This document shows positions 14,308 to 24,133 of a stretch of 59,701 nt of DNA, piece by piece. The stretch's first letter is position 1. Each line of letters opens with the position of its first letter. Below the pieces are notes generated by a model that was given only the letters and a program-made list of their open reading frames with translations, was not told where the DNA came from and did no database searches. The position numbers and the translations under genes were made by a program. Origin of the DNA: a virus. The DNA is taken from positions 1-59,701 of the IMG/VR virus record IMGVR_UViG_3300028592_000011. The stretch is one strand, 5' to 3'.

Positions 14308-16528
14308 CCTTTTCATCGATCTACTTGCGCGGACAGGAAAGTTCGAGACGGATATCGGCCGTGCCGCGCGCGTGGCTGAGAAGCGGGCGAAGGAGATTGA
14401 TCGATCTTTCAAACGGCTTGGCTCGCGTATCACTGGCGCACTTGGCGGGATCGCAGCTGGATTCTCACTCGGCGCGATTATCACCGAGACGGCGAACGCT
14501 GAGAAAGCACTAGCCGCGCTCGACAATGCCGTCAAGAACAATGCGGGCGCGGCTGGACTGTCGACCCGAGAACTCTCCGACATGTCTTCGGAGTTGCAGC
14601 GGCTCACCACATACGCCGACGACTCGATCCAGGGGATGCAGTCACTGCTTCTGACATTCCGTCAGATCAGCGAGCCGGAGTTCAAGCGGGCACAGGTTGC
14701 AGTACTGGATCTCGCTACTGCCCTTGGTCGAGATCTGAACTCTTCGGCGCTGCTGGTTGGTCGAGCGCTGGCTGATCCTGAGAAGGGGATGAAGCAACTC
14801 GCACGAGCCGGGGTTGTGTTGTCGGAGTCCCAGCAGGATCTCATCAAGAATCTTACTGCGACAGGGAAGGTGTCGGAGGCACAGGCGGCGCTGCTCTCGC
14901 AATTAGAAGCACGATTCGGGGGCGCTGCCAAAGCAGCTAAAAATACCCTGGGTGGCGCCATTGAAGGCTTGAAAAACTCGTTTGGTGATCTGCTCGAAGC
15001 GGAGTCCGGCGTGAGCGCGCTCACGAAGTCGGTCAACGAGCTATCGGATGTCCTTTCCGATCCGAAAACCAAGGAGGGCGTGGATGCCATCCTCGGCGCT
15101 ATCGCACGCGGCGCAGCTAATTTGGCGCAAACGATTGCAGCGGTTGGCAATGCCTTCAAATGGTTCTTCGAGAATTCCGACAAGTGGCATCCGCTCTTCC
15201 AAGGAATCAACTACGCCAGAAAGGAACTCGACTTCTTCCTGTCCGATGTAGATCTCCTGAAGGATCAGATTCGGTTTCTCGAAGAGCAGCGTGACACTAT
15301 CCCCCTTGTGTTCACGCTGGGCTTCAGCAACCTGAACCCTGATAGCTTCCTTGGTGTCCTCACTAAGGGCGATATCGCGAAGCGCATTCAGGAGATGAAC
15401 CGTGAACTGGCGCGGCTGCAGTACGATCCTAACCAATCGAGTGGGCCAAAGAACCCGCGCCGTCGATCCGCTGCTGTAGAAGCCGCTCCATCCGAAGAAT
15501 TCGAGAAGCTTTCGTCAAAACTGCAAGAGCAGATCGCACTGTACGGCAAGGTCGGCAAAGCGGCCGAGGTCAGTTACCAGATCCAGTCGGGTGCACTGGA
15601 TGAACTGAGCGGGAAGGAGCAGCAGCAGCTGCTCGCGCTCGCCCGTCGCTACGATGCCATCGTTGCGTCTGTCGACGCCGAGAAGAAGCTCTCTGAGGAA
15701 CAGAAGAAGGCCGTCGAAGAAATCACGAAGATGACGCAATCGCTGGAGCAGCAGGTTGCGACGTTCGGCATGGGTGAGACGGCAACGATCGCCTATCGAG
15801 TCGCTCACGGTGATCTGGCACTCGCGTTTCAACAAGCTGGCGCGGATGGCGCGGCATTGAAGGACAAGCTGCTCGATCTCACGCTGGAGCTGGAGGTCAT
15901 GACCGATGCCGCGAACGGAGCGGCAGAAGCGATATCTGACTTCGCCCAGCAGAACAGCGAGAGCTTGAATCAAAGCCTCGAAGCATTCGAAGCAGACTTC
16001 GAAGAGCGATTCATCAAGGGCGTCGACAAACTCACGGCGTATCAAGAGCAAGCCGCACGTAACACGCAGGACATCATCGCCGACACGCTCCTTTCCGGAT
16101 TCGACAAGGGCGTGGACGGAATCCTGAAGTCCTTCGGCGACATGATCGTCAAACTGGTCGGGCAGGCGGTCGCGGCGGACATCGCCGGGAAGCTGTTCGG
16201 CGCTGCTGGTGGCGGAACCGGTGGCGGATGGGTTGGCATGGCTGCGGGCTGGCTCGGCGGATTGGCTGGTAACCGTGCGATAGGCGGCCCGGTGCTCGCT
16301 GGCATGAACTACCACGTCAACGAGCGTGAGCCCGAGTTCTTCAGGCCGCGCGTCGGTGGCGACATCATTCCGCTGTCGAAGATGCCAAACATGGGCGGCG
16401 GTATGTCCCTGACGCAGCACTTCACCGTGAAGCCCGAAACAGGCGAGCGCGTGACCCGGCGAACCGAACAGCAGATCGCGGCCGCTGCATCTCGTGGCCT
16501 GGCCATGGCCAGCAGGCGGAACAACTGA
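14291..16528 (+). CDS. Tape measure protein
   Basis: 745 aa. It sets tail length and is ejected with the DNA. Lambda gpH-like N-terminus (GSLFIDLLARTGKFETDIGRA), long helical and coiled-coil stretches, weak membrane segments (LGGIAAGFSLGAIITE near 55; GWVGMAAGWLGGLAGN near 645) and the C-terminal FRPRVGGDIIPLSKMP. At about 1.5 angstrom per residue the tail would be about 110 nm. It overlaps the chaperone long form. Confidence 0.92.
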   Translation: MAGLGSLFIDLLARTGKFETDIGRAARVAEKRAKEIDRSFKRLGSRITGALGGIAAGFSLGAIITETANAEKALAALDNAVKNNAGAAGLSTRELSDMSSELQRLTTYADDSIQGMQSLLLTFRQISEPEFKRAQVAVLDLATALGRDLNSSALLVGRALADPEKGMKQLARAGVVLSESQQDLIKNLTATGKVSEAQAALLSQLEARFGGAAKAAKNTLGGAIEGLKNSFGDLLEAESGVSALTKSVNELSDVLSDPKTKEGVDAILGAIARGAANLAQTIAAVGNAFKWFFENSDKWHPLFQGINYARKELDFFLSDVDLLKDQIRFLEEQRDTIPLVFTLGFSNLNPDSFLGVLTKGDIAKRIQEMNRELARLQYDPNQSSGPKNPRRRSAAVEAAPSEEFEKLSSKLQEQIALYGKVGKAAEVSYQIQSGALDELSGKEQQQLLALARRYDAIVASVDAEKKLSEEQKKAVEEITKMTQSLEQQVATFGMGETATIAYRVAHGDLALAFQQAGADGAALKDKLLDLTLELEVMTDAANGAAEAISDFAQQNSESLNQSLEAFEADFEERFIKGVDKLTAYQEQAARNTQDIIADTLLSGFDKGVDGILKSFGDMIVKLVGQAVAADIAGKLFGAAGGGTGGGWVGMAAGWLGGLAGNRAIGGPVLAGMNYHVNEREPEFFRPRVGGDIIPLSKMPNMGGGMSLTQHFTVKPETGERVTRRTEQQIAAAASRGLAMASRRNN

Positions 16529-17169
16529 TGCTGGTTCCAGACACGACCGAGATCTTCCCTGCCTGTCCGTCGTTCGGCTTCACGTCAGGGCCGCGATACA
16601 AGACGAAGATCATCGAACGCGAAGGCGGGCACGAGCGACGCACGCGCAAGTGGTCGCGACCGCTGCATCGATACGCGTCGGTGCCCATCGGTAACCGGGC
16701 AGAGGAAGAGATTCAGGAGATTCTTTACTTCTGGCACGCGATGGGCGGCATGGCCACGGGCTTCAGGCTCAAAGATTACGCCGATTTCAAAAGCTGCAAG
16801 ACACACGAGACGGCGACGCCGCTGGATCAGCCGTTCATTCTGATTGAGGACAGTCCGGGCGGATATCAGCTGGTCAAGACCTATGCGATCGGCTCGATTC
16901 AGCAGGTCCGAGAAATATACAAACCCAATGGCGACACGATCCGCGTGGCGAATGAACTAGGCGAGGAGCAACCGGAGAGCGCTTGGACTGTGGATGAGGG
17001 GACGGGGTTGTTGACGCCCGAGTCCAGTTTCGCAGGCACACCGACGAGCTGGGGCGGGGAGTTCTACGTCTACGCCCGATTCGACAGCGAGCTCGACATT
17101 GCCATCGCCGAGCAGCGCATTCAGCAGTGTGATTTCTCGCTGACTGAGATTCGGATTCCGCGCGTATGA
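16528..17169 (+). CDS. Tail protein, DUF2460 (GTA gp12-like)
   Basis: 213 aa. DUF2460 features: PACPSFGFTSGPRYKTKIIERE, RRTRKWSRPLHRYA, FWHAMGGMATGFRLKDYADFKS and a final LTEIRIPRV. It acts as a distal-tail-like adaptor between tube and tip. One-base overlap with the tape measure stop, ATGA overlap with the next gene; part of a four-gene GTA-type tip module. Confidence 0.9.
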   Translation: MLVPDTTEIFPACPSFGFTSGPRYKTKIIEREGGHERRTRKWSRPLHRYASVPIGNRAEEEIQEILYFWHAMGGMATGFRLKDYADFKSCKTHETATPLDQPFILIEDSPGGYQLVKTYAIGSIQQVREIYKPNGDTIRVANELGEEQPESAWTVDEGTGLLTPESSFAGTPTSWGGEFYVYARFDSELDIAIAEQRIQQCDFSLTEIRIPRV

Positions 17170-18092
17170 AGACAATCGCGGCAGATCTACTCGCACATCT
17201 GCGTGGCGAGGTGTCGACCCTCGCGATCTGCTGGACGATTGAGAAGGGCAACGGCGAAGTTATCCGCTCTACGGACCACGACCGTGACATCGAGATCACA
17301 ACCGGGCGTTACGCGGGCGTGTATCGAGCGGTCGCGAACTTCACCGCCTCCGATGTGCGCTCCACGAGCGACATGTCGGTGGACAACATGGAGGTGGATG
17401 GCGCACTTGCCGACGCCTACGAGATCCCAGACATCACGGTTGCAGAGATTGAAGCGGGCTTGCTGGACAACGCACCAGTCGAAGCGTTCGGGGTGAACTA
17501 CAACGCGCCTGACCAGGGGCAATTGATCGAGCGCCGTGGATATCTCGGCATTCCGGCGCGTGACTCGGATGGCCGATACAAGATCGAAGTTCGCGGACTC
17601 GCGCAAAAACTCCAGCAGAACATTGGATGGACGTACTCCGACCGCTGCAACGTGGTGGAGTTCGGTGATAGTCGGTGTGGATTCAACGTGGCGGCGGTGA
17701 CGCGCACAGCCGTGGTGACGGCGGTGTATAGCCGGCGGCGATTCGATATCGAGATCACGGCCGGTGATGCGGCTCCCAACGCTACTTACTTTGACGGCGC
17801 GAAGCTCACGTTCACGAGCGGCGACAACAACCAGTTTTTCCGCGAGGTGAAGCGGGTGACGACGGTGGGCGATACGCTGACGGTCACGACGTGGGAAGAG
17901 TTTCCGGACGAGCCGGAGGTCGGCGATACCTTGACGCTTCCGCCAGCGTGTAATCGTCTGCTCTCGACCTGCCGAGACGTTCACAACAACATCATCAACT
18001 TCCGCGGCTATGGCGTCTTCGTGCCGGGCGTGCTCGAGATGATGAAGGGAAACTCGAGATCTGAGACATCCAGTGGCGGTGGTGGAAAGTGA
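17166..18092 (+). CDS. Tail tip protein, DUF2163 (GTA gp13-like)
   Basis: 308 aa. DUF2163/hub pattern: LAICWTIEKGNGEVIRSTDH, ADAYEIPDITVAEIEAGLLDN, RGYLGIPARDSDGRYKIEVR, LQQNIGWTYSDRCNVVEFGD and NNIINFRGYGVFVPG near the end. The conserved cysteines (SDRC, SRCGF, PPAC, STCRD) are those of the family. It forms the tail-tip hub below DUF2460. Confidence 0.9.
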   Translation: MKTIAADLLAHLRGEVSTLAICWTIEKGNGEVIRSTDHDRDIEITTGRYAGVYRAVANFTASDVRSTSDMSVDNMEVDGALADAYEIPDITVAEIEAGLLDNAPVEAFGVNYNAPDQGQLIERRGYLGIPARDSDGRYKIEVRGLAQKLQQNIGWTYSDRCNVVEFGDSRCGFNVAAVTRTAVVTAVYSRRRFDIEITAGDAAPNATYFDGAKLTFTSGDNNQFFREVKRVTTVGDTLTVTTWEEFPDEPEVGDTLTLPPACNRLLSTCRDVHNNIINFRGYGVFVPGVLEMMKGNSRSETSSGGGGK

Positions 18093-18538
18093 TCAAGGGC
18101 GCGCATGTGATCACCGCCGACCAGCTGATCGTGGCCGCCCGCGCACTGAAGGATGTTCCCTGGCGAAACCAGGGCCGTACAGCGGATGGCGTTGATTGCG
18201 GCGGCTTCGTTGTGTTGGCCCTGAGGAATGCCGGGCATGACATTGCGAAGTACGTCGGCGAGCGCCTGCCGCACCAGTATCACCGTCGCGCAACCCCGAA
18301 GATATATGAGTTCGCTGCTCGTCATGGGGAACGGATCTCCAATCCGTGCCCCGGCTGCGTCGTGTTGTTCAAGTTCGATGGCGACAAACAACCGAGGCAC
18401 TTCGGCATCGTGACTTACGACGGCAATGTCATTCACGCGGATACGATTCGCTGTCGTGTGCTGGAGCATGGTTTGCGGGCGCAATGGGCGCGGTGGGCGC
18501 ACTCCTATTGGAAGATTCCGGGAGTGCAGTACGCGTGA
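18089..18538 (+). CDS. Tail-tip NlpC/P60 cell-wall peptidase
   Basis: 149 aa, GTG start (GTGA overlap). Catalytic Cys in GVDCGGFVVLALRNAG (about residue 37), catalytic His in PRHFGIVTYDG (about 103), third polar residue in NVIHAD. It opens the peptidoglycan for DNA entry. The position between DUF2163 and the tip fibre is standard for GTA-type tails. Confidence 0.9.
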   Translation: MIKGAHVITADQLIVAARALKDVPWRNQGRTADGVDCGGFVVLALRNAGHDIAKYVGERLPHQYHRRATPKIYEFAARHGERISNPCPGCVVLFKFDGDKQPRHFGIVTYDGNVIHADTIRCRVLEHGLRAQWARWAHSYWKIPGVQYA

Positions 18539-21500
18539 GTAACACGGGCCAGATCGCTGGAGCGATACTTGGCGGCGTTGTGGGTTTCCTTGTCGGTGGT
18601 CCGACGGGTGCCTTGTATGGCCTGCAGCTAGGTTTACTCGCCGGCACGATAATTTCTCCGACGCAACTGCCCACGATGCTGGGGCCACGGCTCGAAGATT
18701 TTCGAACGACGGCGGCGCAAGTGGGAACGCCTGTCGTTCGTTCCTGGGGAACGATCGCTGTACCGGGCACCGTGCTCTGGCTCGGCGCGGTCGAAGAGGT
18801 CGCCACTACCGAAGAGATCGACGGCGGGTTGTTCGGTCCTGATCAGTCCGTAACGACGTACACCTATTACCAGTCCATTGCCGTCGGTCTGGTCGGGAAT
18901 GAGATCAGCGGAATCCTGCGCGTATGGGAAAACGGCGAGCTCGTGTATGACGCGCGAGACCAGCAGATCGGCGAGACCTCGGATGAGTTCCTGGAGCGAT
19001 TCCAGGCCTCGCGTCGCTGGCGCGGAGGCGTGGAGATCTACACCGGCACCGAGGATCAGATGCCGGACCCAACGATTGAAGCTGCGGAGGGCGTGGGCAA
19101 CGTGCCGGCCTTTAGAGGTCTTGCCTACATCATCTTCAACCGTCGACAGCTGCTGGATGGGCAGGGCCGTCGTCATCCGCAGTGGCGCTTCGAGGTCTTC
19201 AGCGGTACCGGAGAGCGAGCATACATCCCGCCCACGCCACTGCCCGACAGTGTCATGTCGGGATATCAGGCCGATGTGATCATGGTGCACTGGGACCGCG
19301 GTCTGGTGTATTTCGTGGACCGAACTGGAGGCGCGGATCAGGAAGGTTTCCGCGTCTTTCGGCTCAGCGACAACACGGAGATTCGGCAGCAACTGTTTAC
19401 CGATGCGCTTGCGGAGAGTGCGAGGCCTGATCCGAACATTGGAGTCGGACAGCCGACGGTTGGGTATCTGGGACACATCTATTTCTCGTGGTTCACGACG
19501 GTCAACAACGTGGCCATCGCTCGGATTGATCCCGACACGATGGTCATGGATTTGTATCGGCCTTCCGGTGGCAGTTCGGATTTCTGGCGAGAGGCTGTCA
19601 CGTTCTATGTTCACCGCTACGGTGACTTGATCTTCACGGTATCTCTTTCTGGCGGGCACTTCAGCTTGTACAACGGACTGACCCTTGAAGGCTCTCCGAT
19701 CTGGTCGCCGGGTGGCGCATACACAACTGGAAAAGTCTGTCGCGGAAATTTCTTCGTAGAAATTGAGGATCTTCTCAACAATTGGACTTTCGCCTACGGA
19801 CTGGCCTACGACCCCGCGACATCGGGCACGTCTCTGCCGATCCTGCTTCGCAGAGTTTATGCGGGCAGGAGGGCTTTCGGTAATCGACTGCTATGGGGAA
19901 GCGAACCCTACGGCACCATTCAGCCGTCGCAGATCGTGCCAGCGTGGACGCGCATTGAGGAGGTCAGAGTATTCCTGTGGGATGAAACTGATCGAACGTT
20001 CTTGATCGGGCTACGTGGCGGCGAAAGCTCGGGCGGCGAGTCGGATCGGTTGTTCAAATGGGACCCGGACACCTCATCGGTGGTCTGGAACGTCGAAACG
20101 AGCTTACCCGTCTATAATGGTCAGCTGAATCTATCTCGCGTGCAGAACAGCCGAATGGCTTGGCCGACTGCCAGTCGAGTCACTCGATACTTCAACACGA
20201 GAGACGGAACCTACCAAGACATCGACTGGAGCGAGGAAGCGGATAACTCCTTCACGGGAGAGCAGGTCTTCGACGGCGGCAGTAACCGCATGGTTACGTT
20301 TGAGATTGGGCGCGGGCCGGTGGTGCTGGAGTTCGGTACACCGTCGCCGCGAGACGTTTCGCTCGCGACCATCGTCTCTGACGTTTGTTACGAATGCGGT
20401 CTCAGCGACGAAGACATCGACGTAGCCGATCTGGAGTCTCGATACGTCCACGGATATGCACGCACGCGTCCTATGGCGGGACGCGCCTGCATCGAACCGT
20501 TGCGCATGGTGGGATTTTTTGATTGCGTTGAATCGGGTCGCGTCCTGAAGTGGCCGACGCGAGGCAAGGCGGCAGTCGCGACCATCGACGCAGACGAACT
20601 CGGCGCGCACGAGGGCGAAGAGGCGCCGCCCGCTGTGACGACGAAGAAGCTCAGTGCGCTTGAATTGCCGCGCGCCATACGGGTGCACTACCTGGCGCCC
20701 TCGCGAGACTACGAACCGGGCGAACAGATCAGCCCGGTGCGACTGACCACCGATGCCGTGAATGACGTGGACGTGGATCTGGCCGCTGCATTGGACGATG
20801 ACCAAGCGGCGCAGATCGCAGAGATCATCTGGGCGGATGCATGGAGGGCCAGATGGGTTCATGAGACAGCTATCGACCGATACTGGTCTCCGTTGGAGCC
20901 GGCCGACGCAATCATATTGCCGGTCGATGGCCGCAACGAGCGCGTGCGGATCGCGACGATGACCACGTCCGATCTGATTCTCAAACGACTTGAACTGGTC
21001 CGTGATGACGATGGGGCGTATGAGTCGACGGCAGTCGCTGAGGTCCCGCAACACCAGCCCGGCAGGCTCATCTCCTACGGGAGCACGAGCCTGCTGATGC
21101 TCGACTTGCCAGCCTTAGTGGAAGCGCATGATGACGCGGGCTTCTACGCGGTGGCTTCGCGAGGCGGCTCGGGGACGGCATGGGCTGGGGCGGTCATCTA
21201 CCGAAGCGCCGATTCAGGCGCGACGTGGGCGGAGGTGGGCTCTGTCAGCAGCGAGGCGACCACCGGGTGGATTGAGGCGCCGCTGGAGCCCGGCATCACA
21301 GGCACATGGGATTACGAGAGTGCCATCGATGTCACGATTGCGACGGGGACGCTGGAGAGTCGGTCGAGGGACGCCGTTCTGGCCGGCGCGAACATGGCAG
21401 CGATTGGCGTGGATGGTCGGTGGGAGATCGTCCAGTTTGCCGATGCGGAGCTGATTGCAACGAATCGCTATCGCCTCACAACGCTGTTGCGAGGTCGGCG

Positions 21501-22014
21501 CGGTACGGAGCACCTGATCGACACCAGCGTCATTGATGACTATTTCGTGCTGGTGTCTGGGCCGGGCGTCGTTCGATTGCCGCTGTCGACCGGCCAGATC
21601 GGGGCGACGATGCTCTACCGTGCGGTGACCATCGGGACCTCAATGGCGTCTGCGCCCACATCGTCCTTCGTGGGGCACGGCATGGCGCTGGAGCCGTTCT
21701 CACCAGTGCATGTACTCGGTGCGCGCGACAGCTCGGAAGACGTGGCCATCACGTGGACACGTCGAGATCGCATCTATCAAACCATGCGCTCTGGGGTGGA
21801 GCTGCCGAACTCCGAAGTCAACGAGTCCTATTCTATCGACATCATGGACGGGTCCTCGGTCGTGCGTACGCTCACGAGTTCGACACCGTCGGTGGTCTAC
21901 ACCGCCGCGGATCAAACGACTGACTTCGGTGCACCTCAATCCGAGGTCACCGTCCACATCTATCAGCTATCCGCATTCGTCGGCCGTGGCACGCCGGCAG
22001 AGGCCACGATATGA
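18535..22014 (+). CDS. Tail tip / host-specificity protein (gpJ or GTA gp15 analogue)
   Basis: 1159 aa from GTG 18535, chosen because it overlaps the peptidase stop (GTGA); the open frame continues 63 codons further upstream without support. The N-terminus has a Gly-rich hydrophobic stretch (GAILGGVVGFLVGG...) then PVVRSWGTIAVPGTVLWL, typical of tip proteins. A beta-propeller-like middle (about 240-600), a tail-assembly domain with VCYECGLSDEDIDV, and C-terminal FN3-like beta domains follow. It contacts the host surface. Confidence 0.9.
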   Translation: MSNTGQIAGAILGGVVGFLVGGPTGALYGLQLGLLAGTIISPTQLPTMLGPRLEDFRTTAAQVGTPVVRSWGTIAVPGTVLWLGAVEEVATTEEIDGGLFGPDQSVTTYTYYQSIAVGLVGNEISGILRVWENGELVYDARDQQIGETSDEFLERFQASRRWRGGVEIYTGTEDQMPDPTIEAAEGVGNVPAFRGLAYIIFNRRQLLDGQGRRHPQWRFEVFSGTGERAYIPPTPLPDSVMSGYQADVIMVHWDRGLVYFVDRTGGADQEGFRVFRLSDNTEIRQQLFTDALAESARPDPNIGVGQPTVGYLGHIYFSWFTTVNNVAIARIDPDTMVMDLYRPSGGSSDFWREAVTFYVHRYGDLIFTVSLSGGHFSLYNGLTLEGSPIWSPGGAYTTGKVCRGNFFVEIEDLLNNWTFAYGLAYDPATSGTSLPILLRRVYAGRRAFGNRLLWGSEPYGTIQPSQIVPAWTRIEEVRVFLWDETDRTFLIGLRGGESSGGESDRLFKWDPDTSSVVWNVETSLPVYNGQLNLSRVQNSRMAWPTASRVTRYFNTRDGTYQDIDWSEEADNSFTGEQVFDGGSNRMVTFEIGRGPVVLEFGTPSPRDVSLATIVSDVCYECGLSDEDIDVADLESRYVHGYARTRPMAGRACIEPLRMVGFFDCVESGRVLKWPTRGKAAVATIDADELGAHEGEEAPPAVTTKKLSALELPRAIRVHYLAPSRDYEPGEQISPVRLTTDAVNDVDVDLAAALDDDQAAQIAEIIWADAWRARWVHETAIDRYWSPLEPADAIILPVDGRNERVRIATMTTSDLILKRLELVRDDDGAYESTAVAEVPQHQPGRLISYGSTSLLMLDLPALVEAHDDAGFYAVASRGGSGTAWAGAVIYRSADSGATWAEVGSVSSEATTGWIEAPLEPGITGTWDYESAIDVTIATGTLESRSRDAVLAGANMAAIGVDGRWEIVQFADAELIATNRYRLTTLLRGRRGTEHLIDTSVIDDYFVLVSGPGVVRLPLSTGQIGATMLYRAVTIGTSMASAPTSSFVGHGMALEPFSPVHVLGARDSSEDVAITWTRRDRIYQTMRSGVELPNSEVNESYSIDIMDGSSVVRTLTSSTPSVVYTAADQTTDFGAPQSEVTVHIYQLSAFVGRGTPAEATI

Positions 22015-22691
22015 CGACACCGATTCTCGGCATGGACGAACTCGCGGCGGCTCAAAGCCAGCCCGAGGTCATCGTCAATGCCGCCCTCCGTGCGCTCGAA
22101 GCGGCGCTGCAGATCTCTGCACTCGGATACCAGAATGATCCACCGGGCTCGCCGAGCGAGGGCGATCGCTATTTGGTGGGCAACTCGCCGACCGGCGCGT
22201 GGACGGGCCATGCGCAGGAAGTGGCGTATTACTCCGGCGGTTGGCAGTTCCTGGAGCCGCGACCCGGCTGGCGCGCATACATCCCCGGTGACGCCGAGTA
22301 CGTGTATGACGAGAGCAGTTCGGGGTATTGGGAACCGGGCGGTCCCGGCGGGCCGCCTCCATATGATGTGGGCGCAATGGTGGCGGGCGTTCCAGATGCC
22401 GACGCTGTGTGTCTGCGATATTCATTCCCGCGCGAAGTGACATTCGCGGCGGGGTTGTCTCCGTCGCAAGGCGTGGCAGGTGTGGCCGCGACCGGTGAGA
22501 CCGACTTCGACATCCAACAGAACGGGGTGTCGGTGGGCACGATGACCTTCGCTGCCGCTGCCACGACAGCGACCTTCGACATGGACTCAGAGACGGTCTT
22601 CGAAGTCGGCGACGTGCTCACCGTCATCGCACCCAACACGCCGGATGCGACGCTCGCGGATATTTCTTTTGTGCTTTCTGGTACGCGCTAG
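22011..22691 (+). CDS. Structural protein with DUF2793 domain
   Basis: 226 aa, ATGA overlap. DUF2793 signature: DPPGSPSEGDRYLVGNSPTG, WTGHAQEVAYYSGGWQFLEP and GWRAYIPGDAEYVYDE. The C-terminal half is a separate beta domain (REVTFAAGLSPSQGVAG, FDIQQNGVSVGTMTFAAA). Common among fibre or baseplate decoration proteins of GTA-type siphophages. Confidence 0.85.
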   Translation: MTTPILGMDELAAAQSQPEVIVNAALRALEAALQISALGYQNDPPGSPSEGDRYLVGNSPTGAWTGHAQEVAYYSGGWQFLEPRPGWRAYIPGDAEYVYDESSSGYWEPGGPGGPPPYDVGAMVAGVPDADAVCLRYSFPREVTFAAGLSPSQGVAGVAATGETDFDIQQNGVSVGTMTFAAAATTATFDMDSETVFEVGDVLTVIAPNTPDATLADISFVLSGTR

Positions 22692-22702
22692 AGGGTGACG
22701 AA

Positions 22703-23725
22703 ATGACCTTGCGGTTCTTTGACGGCTGGGATCACTACGCAACAGCCGATGCAGCCGAGATGTGGAGTGCATTCGATGGCACTTCGTCCGGGCAATCTAT
22801 CGCATCCGGCGCGGGGCGTCGCGGTGGAAATGGGTGGACGTGCAACACAACAGGTCGAGGGTTGACTATCGCAATCCCGTCGACCTCCACTGTCATACTG
22901 GGGTTCGCGTTGAACATGGGTGCCGCGCCAGCGTCAGCCATGAATATCGTTGAGCTTCGAGAAGTATCAACGCTGCACATTGCACTGAGAATTAACACAG
23001 ACCTGTCCGTAAGCGTTCTACGAAACACGACTGTGTTGGGTACGTCCGCATCCGGTGTCATTACCGCTACGGGATTCTGTTATGTAGAGCTGAAGACCCT
23101 GATCAACGACAGCACCGGCACTTACGAGGTTCGGGTAAATGGAGGAAGCGTCCTTTCCGGAACGGGCGCTGACACGCGGAACAGTGGAACGTCTGGCGTG
23201 ATCACAGTCGCCTCGATTCTCTTCGCCCGAGGTGGGCAGATATTCGATGACTTCTATATCTGTGACGGTGCTGGATCGGTCAACAATGATTTCCTCGGGG
23301 ACCGTCGCGTTGATGCCTATTTTCCAAGCGCCAACGGCAACAGTTCGCAGATGGTGGGCAGTGACACAGATTCCACCGACAACTATCTGCTGGTGGATGA
23401 GACCAGTCCAAACGACGACACAGACTACGTGCAGTCGGACGTGCTCAACAACAAGGATACGTACACGTTCCAGAACATGGTGCATACGCCGTCATCGATC
23501 TCGGGTGTTATGGCACTCGCGAACGCGAAGAAGGACGATGCCGGAACTCGTTCGATTGCCATCGTAACGCGGTCGGGCGGTGCTGACTATGACGGGTCAT
23601 CGCATGCGCTCTCGACCAGCTATACCTACTATCGCGATATCCTGGAGACGGACCCGGCCACGTCGGCCGCATGGTCTCTGAGCGGATTCAACAACGCTGA
23701 GTTCGGGCCCAAGGTGGCGGTATGA
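22703..23725 (+). CDS. Tail fibre/adhesin with lectin-like beta-sandwich
   Basis: 340 aa. Beta-rich; begins LRFFDGWDHYATADAAEMW and has a concanavalin/LamG-like pattern (YVELKTLINDSTGTYEVRVNG, IFDDFYICDGAGSVNNDFLG). The FFDGFDHY...YELRVNG...DDFYV pattern is widespread in phage virion proteins. Probably a receptor-binding or decoration protein. The ribosome-binding site (GAGGGTGACGAA) sits in the 11-nt gap. Confidence 0.78.
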   Translation: MTLRFFDGWDHYATADAAEMWSAFDGTSSGQSIASGAGRRGGNGWTCNTTGRGLTIAIPSTSTVILGFALNMGAAPASAMNIVELREVSTLHIALRINTDLSVSVLRNTTVLGTSASGVITATGFCYVELKTLINDSTGTYEVRVNGGSVLSGTGADTRNSGTSGVITVASILFARGGQIFDDFYICDGAGSVNNDFLGDRRVDAYFPSANGNSSQMVGSDTDSTDNYLLVDETSPNDDTDYVQSDVLNNKDTYTFQNMVHTPSSISGVMALANAKKDDAGTRSIAIVTRSGGADYDGSSHALSTSYTYYRDILETDPATSAAWSLSGFNNAEFGPKVAV

Positions 23726-23937
23726 CGGTCGCGCGCACTACCCAGGAAGTTGCGCTAACGCTCAGCGCGGTGACTCCAGTAGCGCGCGTTTCGCAGGCCG
23801 CGACACTGGTGCTCAGTTCCAACTCGCTGCATGCGATCACGTCGCAGGTCTGCGTGCTGATGCTCAGCGAGAACGTCCCCGATGATGTCGTTGGATCGAA
23901 CGCCAACAAGTACCGTCAGATCCAGATCGCCTGTTAG
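23722..23937 (+). CDS. Small virion-region protein (71 aa)
   Basis: ATGA overlap with the fibre gene. Repetitive beta-like content (EVALTLSAV, VARVSQAATLVLS) and a Cys at the C-terminus. Often such short proteins follow the lectin-like fibre protein. Its stop overlaps the convergent 47-aa gene on the other strand. Confidence 0.65.
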   Translation: MTVARTTQEVALTLSAVTPVARVSQAATLVLSSNSLHAITSQVCVLMLSENVPDDVVGSNANKYRQIQIAC

Positions 23938-24077
23938 AGCAGTCGTCGTATCACATGCACGATGACGGCGATGATGATGAGCAGGATGAAAATCGCGGTG
24001 GCCATGCCGAAACCACGCACGGTGGGCCATAGCGTCCAGTTGGCGAGCCAGCACCAGAAATATCTGATGCGTCCCAT
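23934..24077 (-). CDS. Tiny single-pass membrane protein (47 aa), antisense
   Basis: ATG at 24077; product MGRIRYFWCWLANW... with membrane segment GMATAIFILLIIIAVIVHVI and the basic end RRLL. An AAAGGA Shine-Dalgarno sits about 9 nt upstream. It converges with the 71-aa gene and diverges from the HNH gene. Such a basic-ended single-pass protein could be an exclusion peptide, holin regulator or toxin; none can be chosen from sequence. Confidence 0.6.
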   Translation of the reverse strand: MGRIRYFWCWLANWTLWPTVRGFGMATAIFILLIIIAVIVHVIRRLL

Positions 24078-24115
24078 AAGAGAACATCCTTTATGAAGGG
24101 GTTAATGCGGTTCGT

Positions 24116-24124
24116 TGGTATAAT
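24116..24124 (+). promoter_or_regulatory. Extended -10 promoter of the HNH gene
   Basis: TGGTATAAT: TG-N plus a perfect TATAAT, with no clear -35. The start point would be about 24131, three bases before the ATG, so the transcript would be essentially leaderless. Consistent with a self-contained mobile gene. Confidence 0.6.
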
Positions 24125-24133
24125 CTAGTCACA